This document shows positions 59,123-64,000 of a stretch of DNA of 64,000 nucleotides, one piece after another; the stretch's first letter is position 1, and every line of letters starts with the position of its first letter. The stretch covers positions 2,138,001 through 2,202,000 of the forward strand of contig OZ023192.1 of NCBI GenBank assembly GCA_963995505.1, in the 5' to 3' direction. This DNA is from Hypericum androsaemum. Taxonomy: Eukaryota > Streptophyta > Magnoliopsida > Malpighiales > Hypericaceae. Made by a program: the position numbers and the translations under genes. The notes under the pieces were generated by a model. It did not search any database, was not told the origin of the DNA, and worked only from the letters and a program-made list of their open reading frames with translations.

Positions 59123-62100
59123 AAGGACTTCAAGAGCTACCTCAAGCACAAGAGGAAGGACATGGGCCTAGAAGACCTGGCTAACCTGGCTGAAGACTCG
59201 TCCCAAATGGATCTGTCAGCCGTAGTGTTTGAAGCCAACCTGGTGGATAATCTGAGAGAGTGGTTCGTGGACACAGGAGCTACCCGCCATGTCTGCTCGG
59301 ACAAGGAGATGTTATTGAGCTATATCCTGATCACCGGCCGAAAGCTGTTCATGGGAAACTCTACAACGTCCAAGATCATCACCCGGGTAAGGTGGTCCTG
59401 AAGCTGACCTCAGGAAAGGAGCTGACGCTCAAGGATGTGCTGCATGTCCCGAACAGCCGCAAGAACTTAGTTTCCGGCTCACTGTTAAGCAAAGCCAATC
59501 TTAAGTTTATATTTGAGGTTGATAAGTTTGTACTGACCAAAGCAGGTCAATTTATATGAAAGGGTTATCTAGAAAAGGGGCTGTTTAAGATGAATGTAAT
59601 AAATGTACATCACACCTTTAATGGTGAAAATAAAGTTAACGCTTCTTCTTACTTGGCCGAGTGTTCTAATTTATGGCATGGTAGATTAGGACACGTAAAT
59701 TTAAACTCATTAAGAAAGTTAGTAAGTTTAAATTTATTACCGAATCTAGAGTTCAACCCATATGATAAATGTGAAGTATGTGTGGAGGCTAAAATGACCA
59801 AAGCACCTTTCCATTCGGTGGAAAGAAGTACTACGCCTTTAGAGTTAATTCATACGGACACTTGCGATATGAAACACGTGCAAACTAAAGGCGGGAAGAA
59901 ATACTTCATCACGTTTATCGATGACTGCATGAGATATTGTTACGTATATCTCCTAAAGGGCAAAGACGAAGCTCTTGATGCCTTTAAGAGATATAAGAAT
60001 GAGATTGAAAATCAACTCAGCGTGAAAATCAAAATGATCTGAAGTGATCGAGGGGGAGAATATGTAGCTTCGTTTGATGAACTCTGTCAAGAACATCGAA
60101 CTCTTAAGGAGATGATGAATGCTATGTTGATTACCTCGGGCTTACCCCAGAACATGTGGGGGGAAGCTGTGCTCTCAGCTAACCACATTCTAAACAAGTT
60201 ACCACACAAGAAAATGGATAAAACCCCATAAGAACTATAGAAAGGAAGGAAGTCTTCCTACGGTTACCTTAAAGTGTGGGGGTGCCTAGAAAAGGTCGAA
60301 GTACCTAAGCCTAAGTAGGTGAGAATAGGACCCAAGACCATTGATTACATCTTTATCGGATATGCGCAAAATAGTAGTGCTTATCAATTTTTGGTGCATA
60401 AATCTGAAAACTCTGAGATAAACGCGAGAATGGTCATAGAATCAAGGAACGCAACGTTCTTTGAGAATAGCTTTCCTAATAAGGAAAGAAAGGAAGGAAG
60501 TCCAAAGAAAAGAGCTCACGAAACTACGCAAGGGTCAAATTAGGAAGATGATGAACCTAGACGTAGTAAACGGACGAAGGTAACCAAATTCTTTGGTCCA
60601 GATTATCTAACCTATGCGTTAGAAGATGAACCCAGGATAATCCAAGAGGCATTGTCCAGTCCAGATGCTCCTCTTTGGAAGGAAGCTATCAATAGTGAGG
60701 TAGAATCTATTATGCAAAACTATACGTGAGAAATCGTGGATCTCCCACCGAGCTACAAACCTTTGGGATGCAGGTGGATCATAAAAAAGAAATACAAAGC
60801 TGATGGATCAATCGACAAGTACAAAGCTCGATTGGTAGCTAAGGGGTTCAAACAGAAGGAGGGACATGACTTTTTTGACACGTATTCACCGGTCACAAGA
60901 ATCACATCAATTAGAGTACTCATAGCTGTTGCGGCACTCTATAACCTCGAGATCCACCAAATGGACGTAAAAATAGCTTTCTTAAATGGAGAACTAGAAG
61001 AGGAGATATACATTGAGCAACCTGAAGGGTTTGTGGCTCCCGGTCAAGAGCATAAAGTGTGTCGGCTAGTCAAGTCACTATACGGGCTAAAATAAGCGCT
61101 GAAATAGTGGCACAAGAAATTTGACAGGACAATGCTGTCGAATGGATTTAAGATCAATGAGTACGATGAATGTGTTTACATTAAGGGCACACCTGAAGCT
61201 TACGTAATTGTATGTCTCTACATAGATGACTTACTAATTACGGGAAGCAATAAAGAGGTTATTGTGAAAACTAAGAACATGTTAAAGGACCACTTTAACA
61301 TGAAAGATATGGGTCTGGCAGACGTCATACTAGGAATAAAAATCTCTAGGAAAGCTGACGAAATTATCTTGACGCAATCCCACTATGTGGAAAGCGTGCT
61401 CAAGAAATTTGAAACTTTTGACAAACCTCCGGTTAAGACTCTAGTAGATTTGAATCTACACTTAGCCAAGAATCGAGGGGACCCAGAATCTCAACTGAGG
61501 TATGCGCAAATTATCGGGAGCTTGATGTATTTAACAAATTGCACACGTCCCGATATTGCGTACTCAGTTAGTAAGTTTAGTAGATTCACAAGTAATCCAG
61601 GGAATGATCACTGGCTAGCTCTGGAAAGGGTTTTACGGTATTTAAAATATACCATAAACTATGACATACATTATGCTAAATATCCAGCTGTATTAGAAGG
61701 ATACAGTGACGCAAACTGGATATCAGACACTAAGGACTCCAAATCCACGAGTGGATACGTATTCACCATAGGAGGAGGAGCTGTGTCTTGGAAGTCTTCT
61801 AAACAAACATGCATAGCTCGATCCACCATGGAGTTGGAGTTTATAGCACTAGATAAAGTTGGGGAAGAAGCTGAATGGCTCAGAAATTTTCCAGAGGATA
61901 TTCCGTGCTGGAGCAAACCGGTGCCTCCCATATTGATACATTGTGATAGCATGTCTGCAATCGGGAGAGCACAAAGTACAATGTACAATGTACAATGGAA
62001 ATTCTCGACATATCCATTGGAGACACAATACCGTTAGACAGTTGATCTCTAGTGGGGTGATCACCATTAATTACGTAAAGTCCAAGGACAACTTAGCTGA

Positions 62101-62136
62101 TCCTTTTACGAAAGGAATCAATAGAGATCAAATATA
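59123..62136 (+). pseudogene. Copia Pol, broken by stops and an integrase deletion
   Basis: Protease: [12 protein letters not shown] (DTG at 59270-59278). A frame change near 59350 leads to [20 protein letters not shown]. Pre-integrase zinc region: LWHGRLGHVN...CEVC (about 59671-59793). Integrase keeps the first Asp (IHTDTCD) and second region (SDRGGEY, after TGA at 60040), but about 25 residues containing the third catalytic Glu are deleted before RTLKEMMNAML. Reverse transcriptase: KARLVAKGFKQ, QMDVKIAFLNGELEEEIY, and YIDD at 61219-61230. RNase [11 protein letters not shown] to ELEFIAL (about 61696-61852), ending near FTKGIN. In-frame stops occur near 59557, 60040, 60541, 60727 and 61093, so no active Pol is encoded. 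Confidence 0.9.
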
Positions 62137-62719
62137 GAACGTAGTAAGGGGAATGAGATTAAAATCCACACACTAAAGAACGTCCATTGTGGTAACTCAA
62201 CTATGATGAGTGGAGATCCCACAAACTTGGTTCAATGAGACAACTAAGTTATGGAGGGTTCAGTTAATCACCTGGAACCTATCTCATTCTCAGAAGCTGC
62301 CCAGGTGTTAGCCTGCAGAGGTGTGGTAAGGTTAAGCATTACGCTTTTAATGATTCCTATACCTTGATAAAGGTGGAGTATGGCAGGATACTCCTGATAG
62401 GAGATCACCTATGTAAGTGTGAAGTGAGGCCGCTTCAAATGGGAAAAACACTTATGAATCCAAGATACGGTCCATGGCCGAAATGGACACAATGTGAGAA
62501 CCCAAATATACTAGGGTTATTATTGTGTAAATGTTATTGTCTTGGTTTACGCCAAAAGCTGACGGTTCAAGACATCACGTTCACCGAGCAGCGAGTAAAT
62601 TCGATAACATATTACTAGAGAAGGTTCAAAGCCACAAGCTACCTGTCTCGATGCAATAATAACATGTCAGAACTTTCGATTAGAGTCTGCATGCATTAGT
62701 CATCATTTATGTGGGGGAT

Positions 62720-63488
62720 TGTTGGATTTGTGAATGAGAAAAAAAAAGGCCCAAGCTGGAAAGCCCAAGCTGAGGATGGGATTACCACATCGGAAATCGC
62801 AAAGGAATTTTTCCTGTTTACAAGGAGAAGCTCCAAGCTGGTGTAACATTAAATATTCTACCTGAAGAGCTGATCGAGGCTGCCTGCGAGGATGGTGCGA
62901 AGCACGAGCATGCGCACGTGCGTGTGCACGTGCGCATGGCACATGGGACACAGGTCGCAATGGGCGCTTTGTAGCGCACTTGGCACTTCGTACGTGCACA
63001 TCGTTGCGAGGAGCTGGAGAAGTCTTAAGTATTTTGCCCGAGTCCAGAGAGAGCTGCGTAGCTACCGAAGTGATGAGGGGCTGCGAGCGCCTTCCACGAT
63101 GGCCACCGAAGAGGCACCAATGGATAGAACATCCCAGAAATTTCCAGACTTCCAACGCCTATAAATAGGCCTCTCCCCCTCATTTGCAAATCATCCCAGT
63201 AGCAAGTGCATTCCATAAGCATTGTTGTCTTCTCCTCTCCCCCCGTTCTTCACTTACAAATAGTCCATTCGAAAGTTCTGGGTATATAAGGGTTCGCCCG
63301 AAAGTTTTGAGATACGTGTGCAACGTTCTTGGAAACGCCCGAACAGTCGTTGTATCTTGGGGACGATTGTCGTAGCCCGTACTGCACTGAAATATACAGG
63401 GCAATCTTGTCTTATGAAAAAAGTGTCCATCACTTGCTTCGACTGCCGTAGATCCTAATCAAGTACACTGAACCCTCCGAGAACAACA
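62720..63488 (+). mobile_element. Intact 3' LTR of the Copia element
   Basis: 769 bp, TGTTGG...CAACA. It contains a TATA box (63160-63167) in CCTATAAATAGGCC, U3 with CACGTGCG-type GC-rich words near 62900, and R/U5 running toward the LRK10L exon about 50 bp downstream. Confidence 0.9.
63160..63167 (+). promoter_or_regulatory. TATA box of the Copia 3' LTR
   Basis: TATAAATA about 370 bp upstream of the kinase exon at 63539. The 5' LTR copy of this region is deleted, so this is the element's only remaining promoter. Confidence 0.65.
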
Positions 63489-63538
63489 AAATATGCGTGT
63501 AACCAGAAAATCTCCTCCTAATTCCCAAATACTTGCAG

Positions 63539-64000
63539 CAATGCTCCATGCAACATTTCTAATAATAGGCGCTCCGTTGTTTATTGGGTTTTTGGTGTAC
63601 AAATGGAGAAGGCATATTTCCTTCTATGAAACCATTGAACAATTTTTGGAGAGCACTTACGATCAGCTAATGCCAGTGAGGTACTCCTACTCGGACATTA
63701 AGAAGATAACTAATGGCTTCAAGGGAAAACTTGGTCGGGGAGGTTATGGTAGTGTGTATAAGGGCAAGCTGCGTAGTGGCCAGGTTGCAGCTGTCAAGAT
63801 GCTAGACAGGTCGATACAGATGGTAAGGAGTTCATCAAAGAGATTGCCTCCATCGGAAGAGTTCATCATTTCAACGTGGTCCGTCTAATTGGATTTTGTG
63901 CAGAGGGATCAAAACAAACTTTAGCCATTCATGCCTAATGGTTCACTTGAAAAGTACATATTTCGTACGAATGAACAAGATATGAATAGCATGCCTACGA
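63539..64000 (+). pseudogene. LRK10L-type kinase: TM segment and N-lobe (runs off the window)
   Basis: After a CTTGCAG acceptor (to 63538) come a transmembrane helix (MLHATFLIIGAPLFIGFLVY) and basic KWRRH, then juxtamembrane ESTYDQLMPVRYSYSDIKK. The kinase N-lobe follows: glycine loop GRGGYGSVYKG and catalytic Lys in AAVKML. Near 63820 the frame shifts by one base (GKEFIKEIASIGRVHHFNVV continues in a second frame); near 63925 a TAA follows and MPNGSLEKYIFRTNEQ lies in a third. With two frame changes it is probably a pseudogene. No ectodomain is visible upstream; the Copia element sits 50 bp before the exon, in what would be the intron. The rest lies beyond the window. Confidence 0.82.

Larger units (their letters stand above)
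58849..63488 (+). mobile_element. Ty1/Copia retrotransposon with deleted 5' LTR end and gag
   Basis: Starts TGTTGGATTTATG at 58849 and ends AACAACA at 63488, flanked by the perfect duplication AAATA (58844-58848, 63489-63493). The 3' LTR is 62720-63488 (769 bp), after a GTGGGGGAT polypurine tract. The 5' LTR matches it only to about 59122 (GCGCACTTGG) and then passes directly into gag/protease sequence, so the rest of the LTR, the PBS and most of gag are gone. Pol follows in Copia order (protease, integrase, reverse transcriptase, RNase H). The lineage looks Tork-like (inference). Confidence 0.95.

Noticed and set aside
1..64000. CRISPR arrays, operons, rRNA, organelle insertions
   Set aside because: None found; the repeats present are eukaryotic transposons, minisatellites and microsatellites.

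Overview
The window is nuclear DNA of a flowering plant. Genes are split by AT-rich GT...AG introns, intergenic DNA is AT-rich, and LTR retrotransposons, Mutator-like elements and SINE-like repeats fill much of the space. The recognisable proteins are plant families: an RBP45/47 RNA-binding protein, an At1g61900-type GPI-anchored protein, a BRANCHLESS TRICHOME-like coiled-coil protein and LRK10L receptor kinases. They fit a eudicot best; the species cannot be fixed from sequence alone. I found no CRISPR array, operon, rRNA gene or intact tRNA gene.

Layout. 1-10 kb: a broken beta-propeller-like gene (1258-2542, -), a fold-back Mutator-like element (MULE; 3301-3949), the 3' end of a Copia element (3966-4472), a second fold-back element (5067-5963) and a small GRF zinc-finger gene (8139-8901, +). 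10-13 kb: a 2.9-kb solo LTR with long tandem repeats. 14-21 kb: a DTW-domain tRNA-modification gene (+) and a BLT-like coiled-coil gene (-). 21.7-25.8 kb: a complete but pol-less LTR element and a 1.2-kb solo LTR. 27-39 kb: a small MGNC-start protein (+), a degraded MULE-like element, the GPI-anchored protein gene (+) with a 12-nt microexon, a 341-bp solo LTR and a 99-aa basic protein (-). 39.7-40.9 kb: a Pack-MULE carrying part of a PTPMT1/DSP8-type phosphatase gene. 45-51 kb: an AT-hook gene (+) and the RBP45-like gene (-). 51-64 kb: a minisatellite, a G-rich purine tract, a LINE remnant and a broken LRK10L locus interrupted by a 4.6-kb Copia element.

Seven genes look intact: GRF zinc finger, DTW domain, BLT-like, MGNC protein, GPI-anchored protein, AT-hook, RBP45-like; the 99-aa ORF is probably an eighth. 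They are independent housekeeping or regulatory genes, not a pathway. The most informative parts are the mobile elements. Five LTR insertions keep perfect 5-bp target duplications, and the MULE-like elements share long termini around different cargo. The LRK10L pieces complement each other: one has ectodomain plus kinase C-lobe, the other transmembrane segment plus kinase N-lobe.

Exon borders were assigned by hand from GT/AG sites and reading-frame continuity.
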